Shown: positions 8,375 to 16,286 of the stretch, in pieces | Position numbering within the stretch: position 1 is the first letter of the stretch | Layout: the number at the start of each line of letters is the position of its first letter | DNA from: Clostridiales bacterium | Lineage (GTDB): Bacteria; Bacillota; Clostridia; Oscillospirales; Ruminococcaceae | DNA: 31,808 bases | Direction: 5' to 3' | NCBI GenBank assembly: GCA_003150405.1 | Contig: QAMM01000004.1 | Span: 1 to 31,808 of the forward strand | Position numbers and translations under genes: made by a program | The notes under the pieces: generated by a model | Told to the model about the DNA's origin: nothing | The model's input: the letters and a program-made list of their open reading frames with translations, nothing else | Database searches by the model: none

Positions 8375-8403
8375 AGTATAGCAGGGTTTTTGTGTGGTGT
8401 CAA
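8375..8403 (-). promoter_or_regulatory. Sigma-A promoter of rpsF-ssb-rpsR
   Basis: On the minus strand TTGACA (8403-8398), a 17-base spacer, then TATACT (8380-8375): a near-consensus promoter. Start expected near 8368, leaving a leader of about 98 nt. Confidence 0.88.
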
Positions 8404-8463
8404 GAAAAAACGCCTAATTTGTACAAGACTTTTCAAATGGTATTGTCTGCCGCGCATTTGTGC

Positions 8464-9333
8464 TCAAAGGGTCTTGGCAAGTTCCTTCAAATAGGCGCGC
8501 AATCCCTCGGCAATTTCCGGGTGGTTCAGGCCGACCTCAATGGAGGCCTGCAAAATCCCGAGCTTGTTGCCCATATCGTACCGAGTGCCGGTGTAGTCTA
8601 CACCGACCATCCCTTTGGTGCGCGCGAGCGTTTTCATGGCGTCGGTGAGCTGTAATTCACCGCCTGCACCCGGAGGGGTGTCCCGCAGGATAGCAAAGAT
8701 CTCCGGCGGCAGTACACAGCGGCCTAAAATGGAAAACAGCGACATGATTTTATCCGGAGACGGCTTTTCAATCATATCGGTAATCCGATAGCAATTGCCC
8801 TCTAGGGGGGAGACCTTCATGGAGGAATATTTTAAAATGGCCTCCGGAGAAACTTCTTTAATTCCTGCGGCACCGAGCCCATAGGTTTCATATGCCCGTG
8901 CAAGCTGTCCAATGGCTGGGTCGTCGCCGATAATGACGTCATCTCCGTATAGTACGGCAAACGGTTCACCGCCGACAAAGGATTCGGCACAGAGAACGGC
9001 ATGCCCTAGCCCCTTCATTTCCTGCTGTCGAATAAAGGTGATGTTGGCGAGCTTGGAAATTTCGGAAATGCTCTGATAAAGCTCCTGCTTTCCGCCCTTG
9101 AGCAGGTGCTGTTCCAATTCCGGCGAACGGTCAAAGTGGTCTTCCACCACGCCTTTTCCGCGCGAGAGGATAATGAGGATATCCTCAATACCGCTTTTGG
9201 CCGCTTCTTCTACAATGTACTGAATAGCGGGTTTGTCTACGATTGGGAGCATTTCTTTCGGCATGGCTTTGGAAGCGGGGAGTACGCGGGTGCCAAGCCC
9301 CGCCGCGGGGATAACTGCTTTCTTGATTTTCAT
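8464..9333 (-). CDS. galU: UTP--glucose-1-phosphate uridylyltransferase
   Basis: Makes UDP-glucose from UTP and glucose-1-phosphate for cell-envelope glycans. The 289-residue protein has the nucleotidyltransferase opening PAAGLGTRVLPASKAMPKEMLP (residues about 9-30), in which the G-rich loop and Lys bind UTP, then the metal-binding FAVLYGDDVI and IEKPSPDK further on. Length is normal for GalU. Start ATG 9333 has GGAGGAAC upstream. It lies 26 bases behind the zinc-ribbon membrane protein and is probably cotranscribed from the promoter at 10437. No clear terminator lies between it and the rpsF promoter. Confidence 0.95.
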   Translation of the reverse strand: MKIKKAVIPAAGLGTRVLPASKAMPKEMLPIVDKPAIQYIVEEAAKSGIEDILIILSRGKGVVEDHFDRSPELEQHLLKGGKQELYQSISEISKLANITFIRQQEMKGLGHAVLCAESFVGGEPFAVLYGDDVIIGDDPAIGQLARAYETYGLGAAGIKEVSPEAILKYSSMKVSPLEGNCYRITDMIEKPSPDKIMSLFSILGRCVLPPEIFAILRDTPPGAGGELQLTDAMKTLARTKGMVGVDYTGTRYDMGNKLGILQASIEVGLNHPEIAEGLRAYLKELAKTL

Positions 9334-9359
9334 ATGAGTTCCTCCGTCCTATCAGCCGA

Positions 9360-10364
9360 TTAAACCGGCATAAATAAAATCATGGCATAGGTGGCGATAA
9401 AGGAAAGGGCCAAATAGATGCAGCAAATAATGATGATAGCCTTGCGGGAAACTGAACCGGATTTGGTCAGGCCCGCATAATAATCGTTTTGATCGCTGTG
9501 AGCAGTTTTTAGCGCTTTAATTTTTTTAAGGCAATGGTTCATATACAGCCGGTTAAACAGAAAACCGACAGCAAAACGCGAGGCGAGCGAAACGCCATAG
9601 GTCATCATAGTGATCATACTCACCATTTGGGGTGTTGCTTCCAGAACCGAGCCGGATGTAATCAGCATGGTAAAACCGAACGAAATCAGGTTGGTAATGA
9701 TGAAAACCAGTGCAGCCGCCAAATACATTTTGCGGTAAATTAAGAATAGAAATTCTAGCAGAAATGCAGACCAATTGATGGTGGTTCTGCCGCTGGTTTT
9801 CATCTCTTTGAATTTAGGCAGGTAATACTGGGTATTTTCTCCCACAAAAATTGCCAGATCTTTGGCTGGAACCCCGTCAATTTCTTCGTCCGGACTGAGT
9901 CCGCCGTATGGCGTGGTGTAAGGATTGTACCCCATGGTGCGGAACGGTCCGTTCATGTTGGGGTTCTGATTCGGTCCTGGACCGGCGCCAAACGGTCTGC
10001 TGTAGGGGTTTCTCCCGGCTGGTCCGTTTTGCTGATCCTGCTGGCCTGCGCTCTCTGGGCGGTGAAGCGGGGTTCCACAGACCTCACAGAAAATGTTTTG
10101 ATAGTTATTGGGGGTTCCGCAGCGGCTGCAGCGCAGCTCGCGTGGATCCTCATACGAGTACTGCTGTTCTTCTTTCTTTTTATTTTCTGCATGGTTCCAG
10201 CTGTATCCTTCGGCATGCTTGTCGGCGAATTTACAGATGCCGTTCATCTCCACAAAGCAGGAACGGTGGTAGGGCGCGCCGCAGTCCGGACAGACGACAA
10301 CCTGGTCGTTTTCCTGGAAGGCTTTCCCGCAGTGCGGACATTTTATTCCCGTGTATCGGTTCAT
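9360..10364 (-). CDS. RING-finger/zinc-ribbon membrane protein (DUF2628-like)
   Basis: Function unknown. The 334-residue protein has three parts. An N-terminal prokaryotic RING-like finger (about 1-50) shows CPHCGKAF, CPDCGAPYHRSC and a further Cys/His. A zinc ribbon (about 78-100) shows CSRCGTP and CEVCGTPL. A long Pro/Asn/Gly-rich linker (about 103-155) leads to a C-terminal half with about four membrane segments resembling DUF2628 (INWSAFLLEFLFLIYRKMYLAA). Start ATG 10364 follows GGAGGAACC. It is first in a probable operon with galU, which suggests an envelope role, but that is inference. The eukaryote-like RING arrangement does not by itself show ubiquitin-type activity. Confidence 0.8.
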   Translation of the reverse strand: MNRYTGIKCPHCGKAFQENDQVVVCPDCGAPYHRSCFVEMNGICKFADKHAEGYSWNHAENKKKEEQQYSYEDPRELRCSRCGTPNNYQNIFCEVCGTPLHRPESAGQQDQQNGPAGRNPYSRPFGAGPGPNQNPNMNGPFRTMGYNPYTTPYGGLSPDEEIDGVPAKDLAIFVGENTQYYLPKFKEMKTSGRTTINWSAFLLEFLFLIYRKMYLAAALVFIITNLISFGFTMLITSGSVLEATPQMVSMITMMTYGVSLASRFAVGFLFNRLYMNHCLKKIKALKTAHSDQNDYYAGLTKSGSVSRKAIIIICCIYLALSFIATYAMILFMPV

Positions 10365-10436
10365 TTCGGTTCCTCCGTTGCCAGATTGGGCAGAACAGCA
10401 GAATATGCCATTCCGGCCGCAGTCTTAATCAAAGTT

Positions 10437-10465
10437 AGTATACCACTTTGCCGACGGTTTGACAA
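10437..10465 (-). promoter_or_regulatory. Promoter of the zinc-ribbon protein-galU operon
   Basis: On the minus strand TTGTCA (10465-10460), 17 bases, TATACT (10442-10437). It is divergent from the prfB promoter; the two -35 boxes are only nine bases apart. Confidence 0.75.
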
Positions 10466-10474
10466 ACATATTTC

Positions 10475-10503
10475 TTTACAAGAGGGGGATTGTCATCTAT
10501 AAT
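10475..10503 (+). promoter_or_regulatory. Promoter of prfB
   Basis: TTTACA (10475-10480), 17 bases, TATAAT (10498-10503). Start expected near 10510, about 100 bases before the prfB ATG. Confidence 0.75.
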
Positions 10504-10611
10504 AAGAAAGAACTGCTAGGTGCGTCTGCACTGGCTTTTTGCTCACATTGAAGAGAAAGGCTTTGCCTTTTGAAAAACACGGGCATGGATTTGATTTTTG
10601 GAGGTACCTGC

Positions 10612-11727
10612 ATGCTGCAGTTGGATGAACTGAGATTGGAACTGGAAGGCCTGGAACCGGAGCTGCAAAGCCTGGGGCAGGCGCTTAACCTCACTGCGCT
10701 CCGGGAGGAAGCTGCCGCGCTGGAACAGGAGAGCGCAAAGCCTGGCTTTTGGGACGATATGGCCGCCGGACAGAAAATTTTGCAGAAGATCCGCCACAAC
10801 CAGAACATTTGTGAGCGGTACGATAAACTCCACAGTGAGTACGACGACCTGTTTACCATGATTGAAATTGCCAACGAGGAAAACGACGACTCCCTTGTGG
10901 AGGACATTACTGCGTCGGCGGAAAAGGTCAAGGCGGAGCTGGAATCCCAGAAGCTGACCACCCTGCTTTCCGGTGAATACGATTCCAAAAACGCCATTCT
11001 CACTTTCCACGCGGGCGCGGGCGGAACCGAGGCGCAGGACTGGGCGCAGATGCTTTACCGTATGTATCACAAATGGGCTGACCGGCATGCTTTTAAGGTC
11101 AAGCTGCTTGACTATCTGGACGGCGATGAAGCCGGTCTCAAAAGTGCCAGCATCCTCATTGAAGGGGAAAACGCCTATGGGTTTCTCCGCTCCGAAGCGG
11201 GCGTCCACCGGCTCGTCCGTGTCTCGCCGTTTGATTCCTCTGGCCGCCGTCACACCTCGTTTGCCTCGCTGGAGGTTATGCCGGAAATTGACGACGAGGA
11301 GGAAATTCCCATCCGGGACGAGGACCTGCGGGTGGACACCTACCGTTCCAGCGGCGCGGGCGGCCAGCACGTCAACAAGACCGAATCTGCTATCCGTATC
11401 ACGCATCTTCCGACCGGCATCGTTGTGGCCTGCCAGACCGAACGCAGCCAGATTCAGAACCGTGCGACCGCTATGAAGATGCTCAAATCCCGGCTTGCGG
11501 AGATCAAGCAGCGGGAACACCTTGAAAAGATTGAGGACATTAAAGGGGAGCAAAAAGAAATTGGCTGGGGCAGTCAAATCCGCTCCTATGTCTTTATGCC
11601 CTACACGTTGGTCAAGGATCACCGTACCGGATTTGAATCCGGCAACATCGGCGCGGTGATGGACGGTGATCTTGACGGCTTTATCAATGCCTATCTGGTG
11701 GATCAGGCAAAGCAGAATGCTGAATAG
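10612..11727 (+). CDS. prfB: Peptide chain release factor 2, no programmed frameshift
   Basis: Recognises UGA and UAA stop codons and triggers peptide release in the ribosomal A site. The 371-residue product has the SPF recognition tripeptide (in VSPFDSSGRRH) and the catalytic GGQ in SSGAGGQHVNKTES. Start ATG 10612 has GGAGG seven bases upstream; the frame extends to 10570 without a better site. In many bacteria codon 25-26 is an in-frame UGA bypassed by a +1 frameshift at CTTTGAC. Here the equivalent position reads CTT AAC in an uninterrupted frame (QSLGQALNLTAL), so the autoregulatory frameshift is absent. Monocistronic, with its own promoter and terminator. Confidence 0.97.
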   Translation: MLQLDELRLELEGLEPELQSLGQALNLTALREEAAALEQESAKPGFWDDMAAGQKILQKIRHNQNICERYDKLHSEYDDLFTMIEIANEENDDSLVEDITASAEKVKAELESQKLTTLLSGEYDSKNAILTFHAGAGGTEAQDWAQMLYRMYHKWADRHAFKVKLLDYLDGDEAGLKSASILIEGENAYGFLRSEAGVHRLVRVSPFDSSGRRHTSFASLEVMPEIDDEEEIPIRDEDLRVDTYRSSGAGGQHVNKTESAIRITHLPTGIVVACQTERSQIQNRATAMKMLKSRLAEIKQREHLEKIEDIKGEQKEIGWGSQIRSYVFMPYTLVKDHRTGFESGNIGAVMDGDLDGFINAYLVDQAKQNAE

Positions 11728-11837
11728 AGCGGGCATTCCAAGTTCAACTGCCCTGATTATAATTACTTGGGACATTAGACTGCCTGCAATTTAGGCCGCT
11801 GGAGCTGTGTCCCGCGCTGTTCCGGAAAAGACGGCAG

Positions 11838-11876
11838 ACAAAAGCCGCCCTGCATGATGACAGGGCGGCTTTTTTA
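11838..11876. terminator. Bidirectional terminator between prfB and spo0A
   Basis: A stem AAGCCGCCCTG/CAGGGCGGCTT (11842-11852 with 11861-11871) with an 8-nt loop is followed by T runs on both strands (TTTTTT on plus, TTTT on minus). It serves prfB and spo0A, which converge here. Confidence 0.88.
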
Positions 11877-11897
11877 TGGAAGGTTAATTGGGGAGAC

Positions 11898-12665
11898 TTA
11901 AACAATATGAGAAGCCTTGAGCTTCAGGCGGAGTTTATCCGCAATCATGGCAATGAATTCCGAATTGGTCGGTTTTCCGCGGCTGTTGTGGATGGTGTAG
12001 CCAAAGTAGGCGTTGAGAGTGTCAACGTCGCCGCGATCCCATGCGACTTCGATAGCATGCCGGATGGCGCGCTCCACTCTGGATGAAGTGGTATTATACG
12101 TTTTGGCAACTGTGGGATACAAAAGTTTGGTGACCGAATTGATCATTTCCGGATCCTCTATGGAAAGCCGGATGGATTCCCGCAGGTAATGGTAACCTTT
12201 GATATGCGCGGGAACGCCGATTTGGTGAATGACCTCGGTGATCATCACCTCAAGATCGGTGCTGTTCGGTTTGGCGGATGTTTCCGCCGGTGCGTGGAAG
12301 TCGCTCAAAGCGATGACGCGGTCGACCAAGTCCTCAAGCTCAAATGGTTTCAGCATAAAATAAGAAGCACCACAGTTCATGAGTTCGCTCTGTAAAAACG
12401 AACTGTCGTATGCCGTTGTGATGATGAAAACCGGGCGCTTCGGAGCGTCCTTAAACATTTTAATGAGCTTGATTGCGTCCATTTGCTGCATGAGTGCGTC
12501 AACAATGACGACGTCTGGGGTTTCTCTTAGGATTGCGTCGTAGATGATTTGGCCGTTCTTTGGTTCGGTCAGCACCTCAAACCCTTTTTCGCGCAGAAGG
12601 TCTGCACAAATCAGGCCGTATTCAACAGATTCGTCACCAATAATTACTTTGCGTTTGTTTGCCAC
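11898..12665 (-). CDS. spo0A: Sporulation transcription factor Spo0A
   Basis: Master response regulator for entry into sporulation; when phosphorylated it binds 0A boxes. The 255-residue protein has a receiver domain (about 1-120) with acidic pocket D11/E12, phospho-acceptor D56 in VVIVDALM and the conserved Lys in FMLKPFE. The C-terminal DNA-binding domain (about 140-255) contains [21 protein letters not shown], nearly invariant in Spo0A. After D56 the usual MP.(L/M)DG reads LMQQMDA, so the common Pro and Gly are replaced. Start is GTG at 12665 close behind AGGAGGAG. spoIVB is immediately upstream, the classic order in spore formers. Confidence 0.97.
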   Translation of the reverse strand: MANKRKVIIGDESVEYGLICADLLREKGFEVLTEPKNGQIIYDAILRETPDVVIVDALMQQMDAIKLIKMFKDAPKRPVFIITTAYDSSFLQSELMNCGASYFMLKPFELEDLVDRVIALSDFHAPAETSAKPNSTDLEVMITEVIHQIGVPAHIKGYHYLRESIRLSIEDPEMINSVTKLLYPTVAKTYNTTSSRVERAIRHAIEVAWDRGDVDTLNAYFGYTIHNSRGKPTNSEFIAMIADKLRLKLKASHIV

Positions 12666-12698
12666 AGTTGCTCCTCCTTGTCTGTTCCTGTTGTCATA

Positions 12699-12727
12699 AT
12701 ATTACCATATTCTGGAAATGTTGGCAA
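12699..12727 (-). promoter_or_regulatory. Candidate sigma-A promoter of spo0A
   Basis: On the minus strand TTGCCA (12727-12722), 17 bases, TAATAT (12704-12699). A sigma-H promoter is expected in this family as well, but I could not place one with confidence. Confidence 0.55.
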
Positions 12728-12814
12728 GACCTTTTTTACAATTTTTTCCAAATATTTGTAAAACCGTGGTTGCTACAGAGGGGTTCCGCCAAGAAAAGCA
12801 GTGAAATAAGGGCT

Positions 12815-14044
12815 TTAGGACTGTTTTTGCATGGCCGCTACGTTTTGGTACATATTTTCTGCGAATATGGCGTATCCGCGGGTGGGGTCATTGACAAAGA
12901 CATGAGTAACCGCGCCGATGAGCTTGCCGTCCTGAACAATGGGGCTGCCGCTCATACCCTGCACAATTCCCCCGCAAAGCTCCAACAGTTCCGGATCGGT
13001 AATGCGCACAATCATGTTTTTAGTCGGGCTGTTTTCCAGCAGATTAATTTTTTCAATTTCAATTTCGTATGCCTTTGGGGTATTCCCATTAATGGTGGTA
13101 TAAACCGTAGCCTTCCCGGAATGCACCTCCTGCTTGAGTCCCATTGGGATAGTCTCATTTTTCACCGGTGCTTCAAACATCTGGCCAAAAACGCCGGATT
13201 CATTGTTGACGTATATGGTGCCGCAGGCGTCTTTGGAGACAAAGCTGCCGCGCAGTTCGCCTGGCGTGCCGACCGTGCCTTTGACAATGTCATGAATTTT
13301 GACGTTGACGACGTCGCCCTGCATCACCGGCAGAATTTCACCGGTATCCACGTCACAAATGGCATGTCCCAGCCCGCCGAACGCTCCGGTAGCCGGGTCA
13401 TAAAAGCTTACGGTGCCAATGCCGGCGGAACTGTCCCGCACCCAAAGCCCCGCCTTATAGCTGCCGTCAATGGCGGACAGCGCAGGTTGGAGCACAAGGG
13501 TGAACTCTTTATCGTTTCGGCGTAGATCCACCGAAACACTTTTGCCACCGCAGGCAGAAATAACCTCGGCGACTTCGTCGTTGGAAGAAACCGCAGTCCC
13601 ATTGATCTTATAGATAATGTCTCCAGTCTGAATGCCGGCTTGCTTTGCCGGGTTAACCGTCCCCTGCGCGGTTGAAATTTCGTTAAGCCCGACGACAATG
13701 ACCCCGTCGGTCAGAATTTTCACCCCGAAGGGTGTGCCGCAGGGGGTAAGCTCTACCTCTGAAATGGTCTCGACCGTGGTGGTTTTCACCGGAATAATCC
13801 CGAACAGGGAAAGCTGCACATCCTGGCTGACCGGTGTTACGCTGGAAGCATCTGCAGCAGCGGTGTCGTAGCTGCTGCTGACCTGTACGCCAAACATGCC
13901 GGAAATGGAAAAATCTTCCCCTTTAATATTATAATAGTGTTCCGGTGCGGCCATGTCAACATAAACCGCCATGCCGAGCACCGAAAAGGACAGCACGGCG
14001 GCAAACAGTGTCACCGTCTGTACCAGTTTCCTCATCAATTTCAT
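12815..14044 (-). CDS. spoIVB: SpoIVB peptidase (stage IV sporulation serine protease, S55)
   Basis: Serine protease secreted from the forespore that signals activation of pro-sigma-K in the mother cell. The 409-residue protein has one N-terminal membrane segment (about 10-30), a PDZ domain (about 110-190; GIQTGDIIYKINGTAV) and an S55 peptidase domain. Catalytic motifs are GLGHAICDVDTG with the His and GMSGSPIVQDGKLIGA with Ser near residue 367, plus THVFVNDP. The ATG at 14044 has no clear ribosome binding site. An overlapping short ORF with a good site starts at 14096, and a one-base change in an A6 run would fuse the two frames. Expression is probably from a forespore promoter, not located here. 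Confidence 0.95.
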   Translation of the reverse strand: MKLMRKLVQTVTLFAAVLSFSVLGMAVYVDMAAPEHYYNIKGEDFSISGMFGVQVSSSYDTAAADASSVTPVSQDVQLSLFGIIPVKTTTVETISEVELTPCGTPFGVKILTDGVIVVGLNEISTAQGTVNPAKQAGIQTGDIIYKINGTAVSSNDEVAEVISACGGKSVSVDLRRNDKEFTLVLQPALSAIDGSYKAGLWVRDSSAGIGTVSFYDPATGAFGGLGHAICDVDTGEILPVMQGDVVNVKIHDIVKGTVGTPGELRGSFVSKDACGTIYVNNESGVFGQMFEAPVKNETIPMGLKQEVHSGKATVYTTINGNTPKAYEIEIEKINLLENSPTKNMIVRITDPELLELCGGIVQGMSGSPIVQDGKLIGAVTHVFVNDPTRGYAIFAENMYQNVAAMQKQS

Positions 14045-14096
14045 GTTGTTTTTTGGGGATTTGTATTGCGTCCCCGCTCCTTCCTTGGGTTTTCAT
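13956..14096 (-). CDS. Possible 46-codon ORF overlapping the spoIVB start
   Basis: It begins with ATG at 14096 just after AAAGGAAG, the only good ribosome binding site upstream of spoIVB, and runs through the spoIVB start in another frame. The peptide (MKTQGRSGDAIQIPKKQ...) is hydrophilic and matches nothing I recognise. It could couple translation to spoIVB, be the true start of spoIVB if the A6 run carries an indel, or be chance. Confidence 0.25.
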   Translation of the reverse strand: MKTQGRSGDAIQIPKKQHEIDEETGTDGDTVCRRAVLFGARHGGLC

Positions 14097-14168
14097 AGAA
14101 CTTCCTTTCATAATATCTGCCGAAAACAAAAGAATATAAATGGCAAAATACATGGAAAAAACAATGAA

Positions 14169-14197
14169 TTGTATTGTCGGAAATCCTGTGTTATAAT
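14169..14197 (+). promoter_or_regulatory. Promoter of the ATPase-oxidoreductase operon
   Basis: TTGTAT (14169-14174), 17 bases, TATAAT (14192-14197). The start would be near 14204, immediately before a small hairpin ACCTGC-AAT-GCAGGT (14205-14219). Confidence 0.7.
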
Positions 14198-14257
14198 AGG
14201 TATAACCTGCAATGCAGGTATTTATTTGCCCCACAATACAGAAAAGGAAACTGTTTT

Positions 14258-14920
14258 ATGCTTTCATTTCAAAAAATTAACATCATTACCGGGCATTACG
14301 GTTGCGGTAAGACTAATTTGTCCATCAACATTGCGTTGTGGCTGGCAAAACAAGGGGAAAAGGTCACGGTAATTGACCTTGATATTGTAAACCCTTATTT
14401 CCGTACCTATGATTATAAAGATCTATTTGAGCAAAACGAGATTGAAATTATTGCGCCGAATTTTGCGTCGACCAACTTGGATATTCCATCCCTTCCGGGC
14501 AGCATACAAAGCCACCTGCGCAGCGGTGGCCGCACTCTGGTGATCGACGTCGGCGGAGACGACGCAGGCGCCATTGCTCTGGGGCAGTATGCTCCGCTCA
14601 TTCAGCAGCAGGAGTATGAAATGCTTTATGTATTTAATCCTTACCGCTACCTGACGCAGGACCCGGAAGAAGCAGCGGTTCTGCTGCGTGAAATTGAACA
14701 AGCATCGCGTCTTTGCGTCACCGGGCTTGTCAACAATGCAAACCTTGGTGTGCAGACCACCGCGCAGACGGTGGAGCAAAGCCTGGGGTTTGGACAGAAA
14801 CTTTCCGGTCTGACCGGCCTGCCGGTTCGTTTTGTTTCCTGTGTGCAACAGCATGGGGTTCAGATAAACGGGGTTGATGTATTTCCTATTGAGACTTACA
14901 TCCAGTCCTATGGAGAATAG
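14258..14920 (+). CDS. P-loop ATPase of the ParA/MinD/CobQ type
   Basis: Predicted cytoplasmic nucleotide-binding protein of 220 residues; function unknown. The N-terminus has a deviant Walker A, GHYGCGKTNLSINIALWLA (about 9-27), then VTVIDLDIVNPYFRTYD, the Walker A' region of ParA-like ATPases, and a Walker B-like TLVIDVGGDDAG. The ATG at 14258 is chosen for its AAAAGGAAA site; the frame extends to 14174 but that part overlaps the promoter. It is 23 bases upstream of the ferredoxin gene of a 2-oxoacid oxidoreductase, so it is probably cotranscribed. A role in assembly or regulation of that iron-sulfur enzyme is possible but unproven. Confidence 0.8.
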   Translation: MLSFQKINIITGHYGCGKTNLSINIALWLAKQGEKVTVIDLDIVNPYFRTYDYKDLFEQNEIEIIAPNFASTNLDIPSLPGSIQSHLRSGGRTLVIDVGGDDAGAIALGQYAPLIQQQEYEMLYVFNPYRYLTQDPEEAAVLLREIEQASRLCVTGLVNNANLGVQTTAQTVEQSLGFGQKLSGLTGLPVRFVSCVQQHGVQINGVDVFPIETYIQSYGE

Positions 14921-14943
14921 ACGAGGAGAAGAGGAGGTAACGT

Positions 14944-15150
14944 ATGGCTAAGACAACCATCAACGTCGACCGCTGTAAAGGCTGTGGACTTTGCACTACG
15001 GTCTGTCCGAAAAAAATCATCCAGCTTTCCAAAACGGCCCTGAATGCAAAGGGCTATAACCCAGCTGAGATTGTGGACATGGACAGCTGCATTGGCTGCG
15101 CAATGTGCGCACGTATGTGCCCGGATTGTGCAATTACGGTCGAAAAATAG
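14944..15150 (+). CDS. korD: 4Fe-4S ferredoxin subunit of 2-oxoacid:ferredoxin oxidoreductase (delta)
   Basis: Electron-transfer subunit of 68 residues. Two 4Fe-4S cluster motifs are visible: CKGCGLCTTVCP (about 11-22) and CIGCAMCARMCP (about 48-59). It carries electrons from the TPP-enzyme to soluble ferredoxin. Start ATG 14944 has GAGGAGG upstream. Its place ahead of the alpha, beta and gamma subunits shows its role. The gene symbol is assigned by analogy, since Kor and Vor complexes cannot be separated by sequence here. Confidence 0.93.
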   Translation: MAKTTINVDRCKGCGLCTTVCPKKIIQLSKTALNAKGYNPAEIVDMDSCIGCAMCARMCPDCAITVEK

Positions 15151-15209
15151 TCGAATTTTAAAACTATTTGTATTTTCGTGGGGGATTATACAAAGAAACG
15201 GAGGCAACT

Positions 15210-16286
15210 ATGTCACAACAGTATATGATGAAGGGGAACGAAGCCCTTGCTGAGGCGGCTATCCGTGCTGGATGCAAGTACTTCTTTGGTTACCCGATTA
15301 CACCGCAGACCGAAGTGGCTGCCTACATGTCAAAGCGCATGCCAAAAATTGGCGGAACTTTTTTGCAGGCGGAGTCGGAGATTGCGGCGATTAATATGGT
15401 GCTGGGCGCTGCATCGGCAGGAGCGCGGGCAATGACCTCGTCTTCTTCGCCGGGAATCAGCCTGAAAACCGAAGGCATTTCCTACATAGCAGGTTCTGAC
15501 CTGCCCTGTCTGATTATCAATGTTCAGCGCGGCGGTCCGGGCCTTGGAGGAATTCAGCCCTCTCAGGCAGACTATTACCAGGCGACTAAAGCCCCGGGTC
15601 ACGGCGATCTGCACCTGCTGGTCTTTGCACCGGCGAGCATTCAGGAGATTGTTGACCTTGTTGGCCGTGCCTTTGACAAAGCGGATGAATACCGTATGCC
15701 GGCCATGCTGCTCGCAGACGGCGCGCTCGGTCAGATGATGGAGCCGATTGCTTTTCCGGACGAAGACGGCGAGAAGCAGCTCCCGGCGAAACCGTGGGCA
15801 ACCACCGGTACGGGGGGTAAACGCAAAACCAACATCATCAACTCTCTTTACCTTGATCCGAATGCGCTGGAAAACTGCGTCAAAGAGCGGTTTGAGCGTT
15901 ATGAAAAAATCAAAAGAGATGAGGTTCTCTATGAAGAGCTTCAGACCGAGGATGCCGATGTCGTCATCGTTTCTTATGGTGTGACCTCCCGTATCTGCAA
16001 GAGCGCCATCAATGACGCGCGCGCCAAAGGTTTAAAGGTTGGTATGATCCGCCCGATTACCCTCTGGCCGTTCCCAACTGAGATTATCCGCAAGACCGCG
16101 GAACATGCCAAAGCCTTCCTCACCGTTGAGATGAGCATGGGCCAGATGGTGGACGACGTCCGTCTTGCGGTCGAAGGCCGTTGTCCGGTTCACTTCTTCG
16201 GGCATACCGGCGGCGTGATTCCAACCCCGGAAGAGGTTTATAACAAAGCCAAAGAAATCATTGAAGCAATGGGAGGTGGCCGGTAA
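15210..16286 (+). CDS. korA: 2-oxoacid:ferredoxin oxidoreductase alpha subunit (KorA/VorB type)
   Basis: Part of a cytoplasmic anaerobic enzyme that oxidatively decarboxylates 2-oxoacids to acyl-CoA with ferredoxin as acceptor. 358 residues, opening with KGNEALAEAAIRAGCKYFFGYPITP, the pyrimidine-domain signature of the family; MRPITLWPFP-like text (IRPITLWPFP) occurs late. ATG 15210 follows GGAGGCAACT; the frame reaches 15168 without a site. It overlaps the beta subunit start by one base (TAATG). This type is often annotated as 3-methyl-2-oxobutanoate dehydrogenase VorB; the substrate may be 2-oxoglutarate or branched 2-oxoacids. Confidence 0.93.
   Translation: MSQQYMMKGNEALAEAAIRAGCKYFFGYPITPQTEVAAYMSKRMPKIGGTFLQAESEIAAINMVLGAASAGARAMTSSSSPGISLKTEGISYIAGSDLPCLIINVQRGGPGLGGIQPSQADYYQATKAPGHGDLHLLVFAPASIQEIVDLVGRAFDKADEYRMPAMLLADGALGQMMEPIAFPDEDGEKQLPAKPWATTGTGGKRKTNIINSLYLDPNALENCVKERFERYEKIKRDEVLYEELQTEDADVVIVSYGVTSRICKSAINDARAKGLKVGMIRPITLWPFPTEIIRKTAEHAKAFLTVEMSMGQMVDDVRLAVEGRCPVHFFGHTGGVIPTPEEVYNKAKEIIEAMGGGR

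Noticed and set aside
10612..10720. Programmed +1 frameshift in prfB
   Set aside because: There is no in-frame UGA; the reading frame is continuous at the usual site.
10543..11775. 410-codon frame on the minus strand across prfB
   Set aside because: It is a shadow of prfB, which has all RF2 motifs. The product has no family features and no ribosome binding site.
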